Source: Enterococcus faecalis_A (GTDB lineage Bacteria; Bacillota; Bacilli; Lactobacillales; Enterococcaceae). From it: 64,000 bases of DNA. Positions within the stretch are counted from its first letter, which is position 1. Every line of letters begins with the position of its first letter. The DNA lies in assembly GCA_051295955.1 (NCBI GenBank), contig JBPDWA010000005.1:124001-188000 (forward strand), given 5' to 3'. Shown here piece after piece: positions 45,134-54,651 of this stretch. The translations under genes were made by a program, and so were the position numbers. Under the pieces are notes generated by a model. The model was not told where the DNA came from. It saw only the letters and a list, made by a program, of their open reading frames with translations, and made no database searches.

Positions 45134-46143
45134 TAGGCTTCCTCTTTCCCATCTCTAAAGTGAAAATGCTGATAACAAGTACAGCGCACATAATGTTCTG
45201 GCGCTATTTCATGTAAACTTGGATTTTCTTCATGTTCGTCTATAGGAATCCAAGGAATACGCGGTGCAAAACGGCACCCTTGTCTTGGCAGTTTACTCAA
45301 AGAAGGAACAACTCCTTCAATTACATGAAGAGCCGTGCTATCTGAATTCTCTTGTGGAATCGACTGCAAAAGTGAGCGAGTATAAGGATGTTTAGGATTT
45401 TCAAACAACTCGGCGGCAGTTGCTACTTCAACAAATTGACCAGCATACATAACCGCAACTCGATCAGCCATTTCAGCAACCACACCTAAATCATGTGTGA
45501 TAAGTATAATGCCGCTGCCTGTTTCTGCTTGCAAGTCTTTCAACAAATCCAATATTTGGGCTTGAATCGTTACATCTAGGGCAGTTGTCGGCTCATCAGC
45601 AATTAAAATCGGTGGCTTGCAGGCAATCGCAATGGCGATAATTACCCGTTGGCGCATACCACCTGATAATTCATGCGGATACTGCCTAGCAACTCGTTCC
45701 GGATTAGGTATCCCAACTTGAGTCAATAGTTGTATAGCTCGCTCTTGCTTTTGTTGCGCATTCATATTCGTGTGGTAGCTCAAACTCTCTTTGATCTGTT
45801 CATCAATCCGCATTAATGGATTCAGCGCTGACAAAGGATCTTGAAAAATCATACCAATATCATTGCCTCGAACTTTATTGTACAAAGTTTCGTTAAAGGT
45901 GGTTAGATTCAGGCCATTATATAGAATTTCGCCCGCCACTTTTGTTTTATTTTCATCATGAAGGCCCATAATGGTCGTAGCTAATGTACTTTTCCCGCAG
46001 CCAGATTCACCGACAATCGCCAGAATCTCGTTTTTTTCTAAAGAAAAAGAGACATCATCTACTGCATTATAATAATCGTCTTTAATTCGAAAGCCAGTTT
46101 GTAAATGTGATACTTCTAATAATGGTTCGTTCCCTTTTTCCAT
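45133..46143 (-). CDS. oppD: Oligopeptide ABC transporter ATPase OppD
   Basis: This ATPase of about 336 residues has Walker A G-E-S-G-C-G-K-S-T near 45, signature L-S-G-G-M-R-Q-R near 160, Walker B, and a Cys-containing C-terminal region (C-R-F-A-P-R, C-T-C) typical of OppD. The ATG at 46141-46143 has GAGGGG upstream; a longer frame to 46176 is possible. It is the first gene of the operon. Confidence 0.93.
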   Translation of the reverse strand: MEKGNEPLLEVSHLQTGFRIKDDYYNAVDDVSFSLEKNEILAIVGESGCGKSTLATTIMGLHDENKTKVAGEILYNGLNLTTFNETLYNKVRGNDIGMIFQDPLSALNPLMRIDEQIKESLSYHTNMNAQQKQERAIQLLTQVGIPNPERVARQYPHELSGGMRQRVIIAIAIACKPPILIADEPTTALDVTIQAQILDLLKDLQAETGSGIILITHDLGVVAEMADRVAVMYAGQFVEVATAAELFENPKHPYTRSLLQSIPQENSDSTALHVIEGVVPSLSKLPRQGCRFAPRIPWIPIDEHEENPSLHEIAPEHYVRCTCYQHFHFRDGKEEA

Positions 46144-46261
46144 CTCGCACCCCTCATTTTTCGCAACATTTTCCAAATGCGATTATATAATAAATCTTTG
46201 ATTATTTTTACCAAATGATTATCTAATATTCTACATAGTATATACTAACTAATTTCTCATA

Positions 46262-46290
46262 ATTGTATATAATTGTCTGACAAATTGCAA
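46262..46290 (-). promoter_or_regulatory. Promoter of the opp operon with a palindromic spacer
   Basis: On the minus strand TTGCAA (46285-46290), 17 bases, TACAAT (46262-46267). Within the spacer lies TTGTC-T-GACAA (46273-46283), loosely like a CodY box. CodY control of peptide uptake is known in Gram-positives; the site match here is only partial. Confidence 0.5.
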
Positions 46291-46373
46291 GCCGATTTTA
46301 TAATATTTTTTTGGTTTTTTCGGATCCGTTTCTAAAAACACCAAACTTTGATAGCCTTACGATTCTTTTAAAA

Positions 46374-46420
46374 GCAAAAAAACGCAGTGGAAAGATCTAG
46401 TCGTCTTTCTTCTGCGTTTA
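46374..46420 (-). terminator. Terminator after acpP
   Basis: AAACGCAG (46380-46387) pairs with CTGCGTTT (46412-46419), with inner AAAGA/TCTTT, and seven U on the minus strand. Confidence 0.85.
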
Positions 46421-46491
46421 TAAACTTCAAATATACTACTGAATCATTTATATTCAGTTATTCTATTTACGATTTAGTTGTACTTTTATCT

Positions 46492-46731
46492 TTATGAATG
46501 ATTAACGATATAATCTACAGCAGCGCCCACTGTTTCAATTTTCTCTGCATCTTCATCAGAAATTTCTGTCCCAAATTCCTCTTCTAATTCTAAAACAAAT
46601 TCCATAACGCTGATAGAGTCAGCATTCAAATCATCTTTAATGTTTAATTGATCTGTCACCTTGTCTACTGCGATATCGAAGTGATTTGAGATAATTTCTG
46701 CTACTTTTTGAAGTACATCTTCACGAGTCAA
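46492..46731 (-). CDS. acpP: Acyl carrier protein
   Basis: This 79-residue, acidic, helical protein has the phosphopantetheine Ser in N-A-D-S-I-S-V near 38, followed by E-F-V-L-E-L-E-E-E-F. It carries growing acyl chains for fatty acid synthesis. It starts at TTG with GGAGGTG nine bases before. It lies after plsX and is expressed from its own promoter (46794-46822). Confidence 0.95.
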   Translation of the reverse strand: MTREDVLQKVAEIISNHFDIAVDKVTDQLNIKDDLNADSISVMEFVLELEEEFGTEISDEDAEKIETVGAAVDYIVNHS

Positions 46732-46793
46732 CTGTATTCACCTCCACTGCTTTTGCAAAGCGTTTTCTTCTTTCAAAGGAAACACTATGATAC

Positions 46794-46822
46794 ATTGTAC
46801 TCAGAAAAAAGGGTTTTGTCTA
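46794..46822 (-). promoter_or_regulatory. acpP promoter
   Basis: On the minus strand TAGACA (46817-46822), 17 bases, TACAAT (46794-46799). Confidence 0.7.
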
Positions 46823-46871
46823 TCCTTTTTTCATTTTTATATGAAAAGATCCGCATTCTCTTGTACTTCTT

Positions 46872-47870
46872 TTAGTCTTTGCCTTCGTAATAAGCTACAA
46901 GTTGGGATACTACGTTGGTTTCTAACATAGCATGGATCTGAGAAATAGTGTAACGAACTGCAGCAGGGCCTGTTGCTCCGTGAGTTTTAATTACCGGTGC
47001 TTTTAAGCCAAATAAAACGGCTCCCCCATGTTTGGAATAATCCATCTCATCTTTCAGACCGTGTAACGCATCTTTTAATAGCAAAGCACCTAATTTACCT
47101 TTGACACCTTCTGCTAAAATAGCTTTTTTCAATAAACTCATCAAGTTAAGCGCTGTGCCTTCAATTGATTTTAAAACTGCGTTTCCGGTAAAACCATCTG
47201 TTACCACAACATCCGCAGCACCGTTTAACAAGTCTCTGGCTTCAACGTTCCCGATAAAATGAATCGAAGTTTCAGCAGATAAAAGTTCAAAAGCTTTTTT
47301 GGTTAGCTCGCTGCCTTTAGTTTCTTCTGTACCGTTATTCAGCAAACCAACCCGCGGTTTTTCGACCTTTCTAACTTTCTCTGCATAGAAAGAGCCTAAA
47401 ACAGCATATTGTACTAGATGTTCTGCTTTATTATCTGCATTAGCACCTAAATCCAACATGTCAAAGCCGGCGTCTGCTTGCCCCATAACTGGCAATGTAG
47501 ACATCAACCCTGGACGTTCCACATTTTTAATCCGGCCAATGATAAACAGACCTGCGGCCAATAGTGCACCCGTATTGCCAGCAGAAAAGATTGCATCAGC
47601 TGTGCCATCTTTCACTGCTTGAGCTGCTAAAACCATAGAAGCTGTTTTTTTTCTGCGAATCGCCCGTACCGGTTCATCATCACTGGCAATTTTTTCATCG
47701 GTGTGAATGATACGAATATTGGTTTCATCCGTTAGGTATTTTCTGATTTCGTCTTCTTTTCCAAACAATTGAAATTCGATGTCCGGAAAATCTTTTTTTG
47801 CCAGCATAACACCTTCAACGATCGCTTTTGGGGCATTGTCGCCACCCATTGCATCGACTGCAATTTTCAT
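46872..47870 (-). CDS. plsX: Phosphate acyltransferase PlsX
   Basis: This 332-residue enzyme makes acyl-phosphate from acyl-ACP, feeding PlsY in phospholipid synthesis. It begins M-K-I-A-V-D-A-M-G-G-D-N-A-P, the family signature, with S-A-G-N-T-G-A near 95 and V-V-T-D-G-F-T-G-N near 220. It lies upstream of acpP in the usual order, and downstream of recG. Confidence 0.96.
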   Translation of the reverse strand: MKIAVDAMGGDNAPKAIVEGVMLAKKDFPDIEFQLFGKEDEIRKYLTDETNIRIIHTDEKIASDDEPVRAIRRKKTASMVLAAQAVKDGTADAIFSAGNTGALLAAGLFIIGRIKNVERPGLMSTLPVMGQADAGFDMLDLGANADNKAEHLVQYAVLGSFYAEKVRKVEKPRVGLLNNGTEETKGSELTKKAFELLSAETSIHFIGNVEARDLLNGAADVVVTDGFTGNAVLKSIEGTALNLMSLLKKAILAEGVKGKLGALLLKDALHGLKDEMDYSKHGGAVLFGLKAPVIKTHGATGPAAVRYTISQIHAMLETNVVSQLVAYYEGKD

Positions 47871-47973
47871 AAGAGGTTCCCTCCTGATTTTTCATTTCAT
47901 GGTTAAGTATAGCATATTTTCAAAATAAGCTGACCTCGTTTTTTTGGACACCACAACTTTCAAGCTTTTATTC

Positions 47974-50010
47974 TCAATCGAAAAATTGAGCTTCTTTTTC
48001 ATCGGGTCGTATATTTGCTGCTAAGCCTTGGTACTCTGGCAGGCTCCACCACTGAGGAATCTTCCAAATATGACTGGCTTCTTGTCGAGCGACTTCCAAC
48101 ACATTAAAGTCTGTGACAATATCACCGACAGCAAATTGCGGAATGCCTGATTGACGAGCGCCGAACACTTCGCCGGGCCCCCGTAGTTCTAAGTCTCGTT
48201 CACTTAAGACAAAACCATTATTTGTCTCCGTCATAATCTTCATACGCTCAACGCCCATTTCGTTTTTGGGATTGGCGACTAGAATACAATAGGATGCATC
48301 GGCACCACGACCGACTCGCCCTCGCAGCTGGTGCAGCTGTGCCAAGCCAAAGCGATCAGCATCCATAATGAGCATAACTGTCGCATTCGGCACATTGACA
48401 CCAACTTCGATAACGGTAGTGGAAACGAGTACTTGCAATTGATTGGCTTTAAACTCTTGCATAATCGCTTCTTTTTCTTGATTCTTCATTTTGCCGTGCA
48501 ATAAGCCGACTTGATAAGTAGGAGCAAAAAACGCCGACATGTGTTCATAAATTTCTGTCGCATTCTTAACATCCAAAGCTTCTGACTCTTCAATTAAGGG
48601 ACAAATAATATACGCTTGGTGACCGACTGCAAGTTCTTTAGTTATCCATTCCAAAACCGTATCTAACTGCGGCGGCCGAATCCAACGAGTTTCAATCGGA
48701 ACCCGCCCGGCTGGCATTTCATCGATGATGGATATGTCCATCTCACCAAAAGCCGTAATAGCTAGCGTTCTCGGAATAGGCGTAGCTGTCATGAATAATA
48801 CGTCGGGTTTTAGCCCTTTTTCTCTTAGAATCTTACGCTGGTTGACACCAAAGCGATGTTGTTCGTCTGTAATAACTAAGCCTAATTGGTGAAAGACAAC
48901 ATCTTGCTGAATTAACGCATGTGTTCCTACAATGATATCTAATTCGCCACTGGCTAATTGTTCCAAAATTAGGCGTCGTTCTTTGGCTTTGGTAGAACTC
49001 GTTAACAATGCTACTTTCACTTCTAAAAGATCGAAAAGTTGGTTTAAGCTTTCCATGTGCTGCTGTGCCAAAATCTCGGTAGGAACCATCAACGCACCTT
49101 GAAAACCAGCCGTCATCGTAGCGTAAAGAGCGATTGCTGCTACAACTGTTTTTCCGCTACCCACATCGCCTTGAAGCAACCGTTGCATATGATCCGGACT
49201 CATCAAATCACGACAGATTTCATTGGTTACTTTTTTTTGAGCATTGGTCAGTTCAAATGGGAGTTTTTGAGTAAATTCTTTTAAACGATCGACATCATAT
49301 TGAATTGCCAGACCATTTTTTTCTGCTTTTTCTTGCTTTTTCAGGCCTTGCATCTTCAGCTGAAAAAGCAGAAATTCTTCAAAAACCACACGCCGCTTTG
49401 CCTGATGACTTTCTTCTGGAGTTGCAGGAAAGTGCATGGCAAACATCGCTTCTTTGCGAGACAACAATCGGTATTTTTCCAATAGTCCCAGCGGTAAGTT
49501 TTCTTCAATCAAGGAGCCGTAAGTTTCAAATCCTTGGCGAATCAATTGGACCAATGTGCTTTGTCGGACTTTCTTATTCACATGATAAATCGGTGCAAAA
49601 TCCTCACCTTCACCTTTTGAAGCCAAGATTTTCATCCCATTTAAAGACTTTCTTTTGGCATCCCACTTACCATAAACTGCAATTTCTTCTGAAAGAACCA
49701 CTTTATCTTTAAGAAAAGGCTGATTAAAAAATGAGACATTAATTACGGCGTGCTCTTGCATCATGCGGAAAGTAAGGCGGCTTTTTTTATAGCCATAGCG
49801 ACTGACAACAGCTTCTGAGACAACGAATCCTTTCAATGTTACTTTTTCTTGATCTTGTATGTCATTCAATTCTTTTTCTTGAATGTCCTCATAGCGAAAA
49901 GGATAATACGTAAGTAGATCTTCAATCGTCGTAATTCCTAGCTCCTGCAATGTTTCCGCTCGTTTCGCTCCGACTCCCGGAAGTCCTTGAACACTATCCG
50001 TCAGCTTCAT
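47974..50010 (-). CDS. recG: ATP-dependent DNA helicase RecG
   Basis: This 678-residue helicase has an N-terminal wedge domain (OB fold, about 60-150) and two RecA-like domains with G-D-V-G-S-G-K-T near 283, D-E-Q-H near 380, T-A-T-P-I-P-R-T near 405, and Q-L-R-G-R-V-G-R near 562. It remodels stalled replication forks and Holliday junctions. Length and motifs are complete. Confidence 0.97.
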   Translation of the reverse strand: MKLTDSVQGLPGVGAKRAETLQELGITTIEDLLTYYPFRYEDIQEKELNDIQDQEKVTLKGFVVSEAVVSRYGYKKSRLTFRMMQEHAVINVSFFNQPFLKDKVVLSEEIAVYGKWDAKRKSLNGMKILASKGEGEDFAPIYHVNKKVRQSTLVQLIRQGFETYGSLIEENLPLGLLEKYRLLSRKEAMFAMHFPATPEESHQAKRRVVFEEFLLFQLKMQGLKKQEKAEKNGLAIQYDVDRLKEFTQKLPFELTNAQKKVTNEICRDLMSPDHMQRLLQGDVGSGKTVVAAIALYATMTAGFQGALMVPTEILAQQHMESLNQLFDLLEVKVALLTSSTKAKERRLILEQLASGELDIIVGTHALIQQDVVFHQLGLVITDEQHRFGVNQRKILREKGLKPDVLFMTATPIPRTLAITAFGEMDISIIDEMPAGRVPIETRWIRPPQLDTVLEWITKELAVGHQAYIICPLIEESEALDVKNATEIYEHMSAFFAPTYQVGLLHGKMKNQEKEAIMQEFKANQLQVLVSTTVIEVGVNVPNATVMLIMDADRFGLAQLHQLRGRVGRGADASYCILVANPKNEMGVERMKIMTETNNGFVLSERDLELRGPGEVFGARQSGIPQFAVGDIVTDFNVLEVARQEASHIWKIPQWWSLPEYQGLAANIRPDEKEAQFFD

Positions 50011-50076
50011 AAAAAAAATCCTCCCTTCTTAACTATACGTATTTTCTGTTCATTTCAGTCATTTTTATAGAAAGAA

Positions 50077-50112
50077 GTGTGGAACAAAACGACTAGCCGT
50101 TTTGCACCACAC
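50077..50112 (-). terminator. Terminator after fakA
   Basis: GTGTGG-AAC-AAAACG pairs with CGTTTT-GCA-CCACAC around ACTAGC; the minus-strand U-run is weak. Confidence 0.65.
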
Positions 50113-50179
50113 TTTAAATACAACAGGTTGAAGGAGCAGCGAGGCTCTTTCACAATTCTTATAACGTATCCTGTTACTA

Positions 50180-51865
50180 TTATTCTGCAGAAAACAAATA
50201 TGGATAAACAGGTTGTCCGCCTTCATGTAGTTCTGTTTCCAATTCTTCATTGGTTGTATGCAAAGCAGCAATTAATTTTTCAGCTTCAGCCATTGAACCG
50301 TCTTCACCGACGATGATGGTGACAATTTCCGTTTCTTCATCAATCATTCGATTAAGGGTATCTAAGGAAGCGTTAAAACGATCTGCTTCGGAAACAACAA
50401 TTTTACCATCGATCATGCCTAGATAATCATCTTTTTTGATGACAACTTCATCAATCGTTGTATCACGAACCGCCGTAGTCATTTGGCCGCTAACTACGCT
50501 TGTTAACATTTCAGTCATACTGTCTTTATTTTCTTCCAGGGATTGTTGATCGTTAAAGGCCAGCATTGCAGTCATTCCTTGGGAAATCGTTTTAGATGGA
50601 ACGACAGCTACCGGGATATCTGCAACATCTGCAGCTTGATCGGCTGCCATGAAAATGTTTTTATTATTCGGTAAAAGAATAACTTGATCGGCGTTTACTT
50701 CTTTAATAGCTTTTAAGATATCCTCAGTACTGGGGTTCATCGTTTGTCCCCCACTGATGACGTAACTTACGCCTAAGCTACGGAATAATTTTTGCACGCC
50801 TGCACCTGCGGCAATGGCGATCACTGCAAAAGGCACTCGAGGTTTTTCAGCAGTTGCCGCTTGCTCTGCTACTTGCGCATCGTGTTCTACTAAAGTTTCA
50901 TGCTGTAAGCGCATGTTGTCTACTTTTATTTTTACCAAAGAACCAAACTTTTGGCCATAATTCAAGACTTCACCAGGATGTTCTGTGTGTACGTGCACTT
51001 TGATAATTTCGTCATCATTGACGACTAATAATGAATCACCTAATTCATTCAAATAGTTTCTAAAGGTATTATAGTCGAATTCACTATCTACAGTTGGTCC
51101 TTTGCCAATTTGAACCATGATTTCGGTACAATAGCCAAATTTAATATCTTCTGTTGCAACGTGTCCGCTAACGCCGCGATGATGCTCAGCGTTCACCATT
51201 TCATCCATTTCTGCCGGAGAAGGTTCATAGACTTCCGTCGCTGAGAATTCGCCACTTAGTGCTTCTAAAAAACCTTCATAAATAAAGAGCAGGCCTTGAC
51301 CACCGCTATCTACAACACCAACTTCTTTTAAAACGGGTAAAAGATCCGGTGTTTTAGCTAAGGCACGTTTGGCACCTTTCACTACAGCAGACATCACTGC
51401 AATACAGTCATCGGTTTCTTTAGCTTTTCTTTCACCAGAACGGGCTGCTTCGCGGGAAACAGTCAATATAGTTCCTTCAACCGGCTTCATGACCGCTTTA
51501 TAAGCCGTTTCAACGCCATGGGTAAAAGCAGCTGCTAAATCTTTAGCGCTTAACGTTGTCACATCAGGAATTTGCTTTGAAAAGCCACGAAATAGCTGTG
51601 ATAAAATCACGCCGGAATTACCACGAGCTCCCATCAGTAACCCCTTTGACAACACAGCTGCTAGTTCGCCAACTTTTTCAGAACGAGCATCAGCGACTGC
51701 TTTAGCTCCGCTTGTCATTGATAGATTCATATTTGTTCCCGTGTCACCGTCAGGAACCGGAAAAACATTTAATGAGTTGACGTACTCTGCATTCACATGC
51801 AAACGACTCGCACCAGCCTGCACCATTTCCTGGAACTGACCTGCACTAATTTCTGTTACATTCAC
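50180..51865 (-). CDS. fakA: Fatty acid kinase subunit FakA (DAK2/YloV family)
   Basis: This 561-residue protein has an N-terminal DhaL-type kinase domain (about 1-200, with N-V-F-P-V-P-D-G-D-T-G-T-N near 33) and G-A-R-G-N-S-G-V near 80, a middle region and a C-terminal DegV-like domain. FakA with a FakB (DegV) protein phosphorylates exogenous fatty acids for use in phospholipids; FakB is not in this window. It follows asp23 by 180 bases. Confidence 0.93.
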   Translation of the reverse strand: MNVTEISAGQFQEMVQAGASRLHVNAEYVNSLNVFPVPDGDTGTNMNLSMTSGAKAVADARSEKVGELAAVLSKGLLMGARGNSGVILSQLFRGFSKQIPDVTTLSAKDLAAAFTHGVETAYKAVMKPVEGTILTVSREAARSGERKAKETDDCIAVMSAVVKGAKRALAKTPDLLPVLKEVGVVDSGGQGLLFIYEGFLEALSGEFSATEVYEPSPAEMDEMVNAEHHRGVSGHVATEDIKFGYCTEIMVQIGKGPTVDSEFDYNTFRNYLNELGDSLLVVNDDEIIKVHVHTEHPGEVLNYGQKFGSLVKIKVDNMRLQHETLVEHDAQVAEQAATAEKPRVPFAVIAIAAGAGVQKLFRSLGVSYVISGGQTMNPSTEDILKAIKEVNADQVILLPNNKNIFMAADQAADVADIPVAVVPSKTISQGMTAMLAFNDQQSLEENKDSMTEMLTSVVSGQMTTAVRDTTIDEVVIKKDDYLGMIDGKIVVSEADRFNASLDTLNRMIDEETEIVTIIVGEDGSMAEAEKLIAALHTTNEELETELHEGGQPVYPYLFSAE

Positions 51866-52045
51866 CTAAAAAATCCTCCTTTAGATTCACTGTTGCACAG
51901 TAAAGCAGCACGAACGCTTCAGCAGCAAGGCAAAAAATCAAAGCTGCTTTCTCTAAAAAGTCTGCTTTCATTTTTGTTGGCTGACTGGTTCGTAGCTCTT
52001 GATCTTAGAAAATCAGACGCTAAATTATGCTAACAGTTGGCTACC

Positions 52046-52408
52046 TTAGTCCGGTAACACGCGAACACCTTGAACAAATACATTGACTGAATTGGCAGTT
52101 ACGCCTAAAAGTGTTTCAAGATTATATTTTACTTTTTCTTGGACATTGCGAGAAACTTCGGAAATTTTTGTTCCGTAGCTGACAATTGTATATACGTCTA
52201 CTGCAACACCATTTTCTTCTTGACGAACAACGACCCCCCGCGCATAATTTTCGCGGCGCAATATATCATTGAGGTTGTCTTTGATTTGGTTTTTACTTGC
52301 CATGCCGACAATCCCATAAATATCTGTAGCAGCTCCGCCAACTACTGTAGCGATGACATCATTGGTAATCTCAATGGTCCCTGCTGGAGTTTTGATTTTT
52401 ACAGCCAT
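52046..52408 (-). CDS. Asp23/Gls24 family envelope stress protein (YloU-like)
   Basis: This 120-residue protein matches Asp23: G-T-I-E-I-T-N-D-V-I near 9, G-x-A-x-x-I-Y-G-I-V-G-M near 28, V-V-V-R-Q-E-E-N-G-V-A-V-D near 58 and V-N-V-F-V-Q-G-V near 108. The YloU-YloV pair is widely conserved in Firmicutes; the small protein is thought to act at the membrane or in cell envelope homeostasis. It is paired with fakA. Confidence 0.93.
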   Translation of the reverse strand: MAVKIKTPAGTIEITNDVIATVVGGAATDIYGIVGMASKNQIKDNLNDILRRENYARGVVVRQEENGVAVDVYTIVSYGTKISEVSRNVQEKVKYNLETLLGVTANSVNVFVQGVRVLPD

Positions 52409-53062
52409 TGATGAAAGCCTCCTTATAAGAGCAGATTTGCCCTATTTTCTTCCTTAACATTTTAACATAGGCTTCTGGCAATGAAAAGGAAGTTAAACAG
52501 ATTATTATCAAGCGTTTCACTAATATTTGTCAACATTTTAATAATTTACATGGTTTAAAACAAAATGTCAATTGAGCCTAAGGATAAAAAGCAGGAGCAC
52601 ACTCACAAAAATAAGCCGTTAACTGTAAAAATAAATAATAATTTTTCTACTAATGATTTATTCTTTTCCTTAAGATGAACTACTTTGTCGCTTTAGCAGT
52701 AGGTACTAAGTGGAGACTGAGATTATCAGCTACCAATTGACAAGAAGTAAGTACACTACATTTGAACACTAGAGAACGGGGAAGGAACGATCAAGGAAAT
52801 ACTGATTTTTACCGTTAGATCAAAAGAAACGATGGACCGTTTTTTCAAAGCGTTCCATAGTTAGTTTCATTAATTTATGACCTTCTTAAAGATAAACCTG
52901 ATAAGTAACCACTTATACCAAATAATTGCCCCTCTTCGTCAAAACAGCTAGCCACAGCGCAAACAGAAAATCTGCTTGCAAAATGTTCCTTTCTATGATA
53001 AATTAAGCTAGTATGAGCAGAAAACTATCGCTCCAAGATCAAGGCAAAGGAGGAAACTTAAA
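52409..53062. other. Divergent intergenic region between asp23 and rpmB
   Basis: This 650-base AT-rich region contains the rpmB promoter at its right end. A 37-codon plus-strand frame (52565-52678) has no ribosome binding site and is not called as a gene. No RNA gene or remnant was recognised in the rest. Confidence 0.55.
52976..53004 (+). promoter_or_regulatory. rpmB promoter
   Basis: TTGCAA (52976-52981), 17 bases, TAAATT (52999-53004), about 60 bases before the ATG. Confidence 0.7.
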
Positions 53063-53251
53063 ATGGCAAAAGTATGTTACTTTACAGGTCGCAAGACTTC
53101 AAGTGGTAATAACCGTTCACATGCTATGAACGCTACAAAACGTACTGTGAAACCTAACTTACAAAAAGTTCGCGTTTTAGTTAACGGCAAACCAAAAAAA
53201 GTTTGGGTGTCAACTCGTGCTTTGAAATCTGGTAAAATCGAGCGTGTTTAA
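53063..53251 (+). CDS. rpmB: 50S ribosomal protein L28
   Basis: This 62-residue protein is the normal length. It begins M-A-K-V-C-Y-F-T-G-R and has N-R-S-H-A-M-N-A-T-K-R near 17 and W-V-S-T-R-A-L-K-S-G near 48. The site AGGAGG lies upstream of the ATG. It lacks the full set of zinc-binding cysteines, as in the zinc-independent form. It is the only plus-strand gene in the 33-64 kb region. Confidence 0.97.
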   Translation: MAKVCYFTGRKTSSGNNRSHAMNATKRTVKPNLQKVRVLVNGKPKKVWVSTRALKSGKIERV

Positions 53252-53266
53252 TAAAACGTAAATAAT

Positions 53267-53338
53267 AAAAACAACCGAGATCAAAAAGAACTTACTGCTT
53301 CCATGAAGCAGAAGTTCCTTTGGGTCTCGGCTTTTTGT
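53267..53338. terminator. Shared terminator of rpmB and thiN
   Basis: AACCGAGA..GAACTT.CTGCTTC and GAAGCAG..AAGTTC..TCTCGG form a long stem, with A/T runs for both strands. Confidence 0.85.
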
Positions 53339-53346
53339 TTATCCTT

Positions 53347-53985
53347 TTAATCTCTACTTTGTACAACAGCGATTATACCATGCTCAAAGGCAAATTCGGC
53401 AGTCTCCTTTAAAAACTCATTGCTGGCATAAGAGGTTGGATAAGGCACGGTTTGATTCGTTAATTGGTATTTGCTATGTCTTAATGTCAAGCCAGTAACA
53501 GGCGTCAAACAACAGTAAGCTAAATACCGCATCTCAGCTTCTTTTTTTAGTTCGTAATGGCCAGGTGAATAATACCGAACACTATTTTGACGATCCCTTA
53601 AGACGAGCTGTTGTATAAAAGGTTGGAATCTAGGTTCTAACGGTAGCCATAAATTAGCTAAAAAATGATCCAGCCGCCCACCAATCGCACCAATTAGTGT
53701 AACAGTAGTCTTCGGAAACAATTCCCACACTTTTTGTAAGGCTAACTGCGTATCCGTATCATCTTTTTCTGCAGGGGCTTTTATAACTTGTTGGGCTTGT
53801 GCGCTTACTTTATGATATTCCTTCTCGGTTAAAGAATCGAAATCTCCTACTGCTAAATCCAATGGTAACCCCTGCTCTAAAAGATCAATGCTGCCGTGAT
53901 CAATACCGACAAAAAAATCATAAGCTTCTTTTTGAATTTCCGGCCAATCCCCTAAGCCGCCACCGGCTACTAATAAAGTCTGCAC
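53347..53985 (-). CDS. thiN: Thiamine pyrophosphokinase
   Basis: This 212-residue enzyme converts thiamine to thiamine diphosphate. Motifs seen are A-V-G-D-F-D-S-L near 45, E-K-D-D-T-D-T-Q-L-A near 73 and G-A-I-G-G-R-L-D-H near 98. It starts at GTG two bases after the rpe stop, so the two are coupled. It is the last gene of the long priA-to-thiN run. Confidence 0.95.
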   Translation of the reverse strand: MQTLLVAGGGLGDWPEIQKEAYDFFVGIDHGSIDLLEQGLPLDLAVGDFDSLTEKEYHKVSAQAQQVIKAPAEKDDTDTQLALQKVWELFPKTTVTLIGAIGGRLDHFLANLWLPLEPRFQPFIQQLVLRDRQNSVRYYSPGHYELKKEAEMRYLAYCCLTPVTGLTLRHSKYQLTNQTVPYPTSYASNEFLKETAEFAFEHGIIAVVQSRD

Positions 53986-53987
53986 AG

Positions 53988-54638
53988 TTATCCTAAGACC
54001 TCTCTTAATGCTGCGATACGTTCTTGCGGGTTTTCAGAACCATAAATGTATGAACCAGCAACAAAGACATTTGCCCCAGCTGCTTTACATCGTTGCGCAG
54101 TTTCAGGAACAATTCCACCATCCACTTCAATATCATAAGTATAGTCTTTTGCTTCTTTCCATCGTTTCAACTGAGCAATTTTTTCCAACGTACTATCAAT
54201 GAATGTTTGACCGCCGAATCCAGGATTTACAGTCATAATCAATACTTGATCCGTTAAATCTAATACATGTTCAATCATTGATAACGGTGTTCCCGGGTTG
54301 ATGACTACACCAGCTTTGACACCAACATTTTTAATCATTTGCAAGACACGATGAATATGAGCTGTAGATTCTTGGTGAACAGTGATAATATCTGCGCCAG
54401 CTTGAGCAAAAGCTTCTATATAGTTTTCCGGATGAACAATCATCAAATGCACATCCAATGGCAGTTTAGTTATCGGACGAATGGCCGCTACTACATTGGG
54501 ACCCAAGGTAATATTTGGGACGAATTGACCGTCCATTACATCTACATGGATGTAGTCTGCTCCCAAGTCTTCTACTAAACGAATATCTCTTTCTAAGTTA
54601 GCAAAATCTGCACTTAAAATGGATGGTGCCAGTTTCAT
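53988..54638 (-). CDS. rpe: Ribulose-phosphate 3-epimerase
   Basis: This 216-residue TIM-barrel enzyme of the pentose phosphate pathway has A-P-S-I-L-S-A-D-F near 4, H-V-D-V-M-D-G-x-F-V-P-N near 32, N-P-G-F-G-G-Q near 140 and V-D-G-G-I near 173. The ATG at 54636-54638 has GGGAG eight bases upstream; a longer frame overlaps rsgA. It lies between rsgA and thiN, the normal order. Confidence 0.96.
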   Translation of the reverse strand: MKLAPSILSADFANLERDIRLVEDLGADYIHVDVMDGQFVPNITLGPNVVAAIRPITKLPLDVHLMIVHPENYIEAFAQAGADIITVHQESTAHIHRVLQMIKNVGVKAGVVINPGTPLSMIEHVLDLTDQVLIMTVNPGFGGQTFIDSTLEKIAQLKRWKEAKDYTYDIEVDGGIVPETAQRCKAAGANVFVAGSYIYGSENPQERIAALREVLG

Positions 54639-54651
54639 ATGATCGACTCCC

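Noticed and set aside
52565..52678. 37-codon plus-strand frame between asp23 and rpmB
   Set aside because: No ribosome binding site and no recognised similarity; it is short and within an AT-rich gap.
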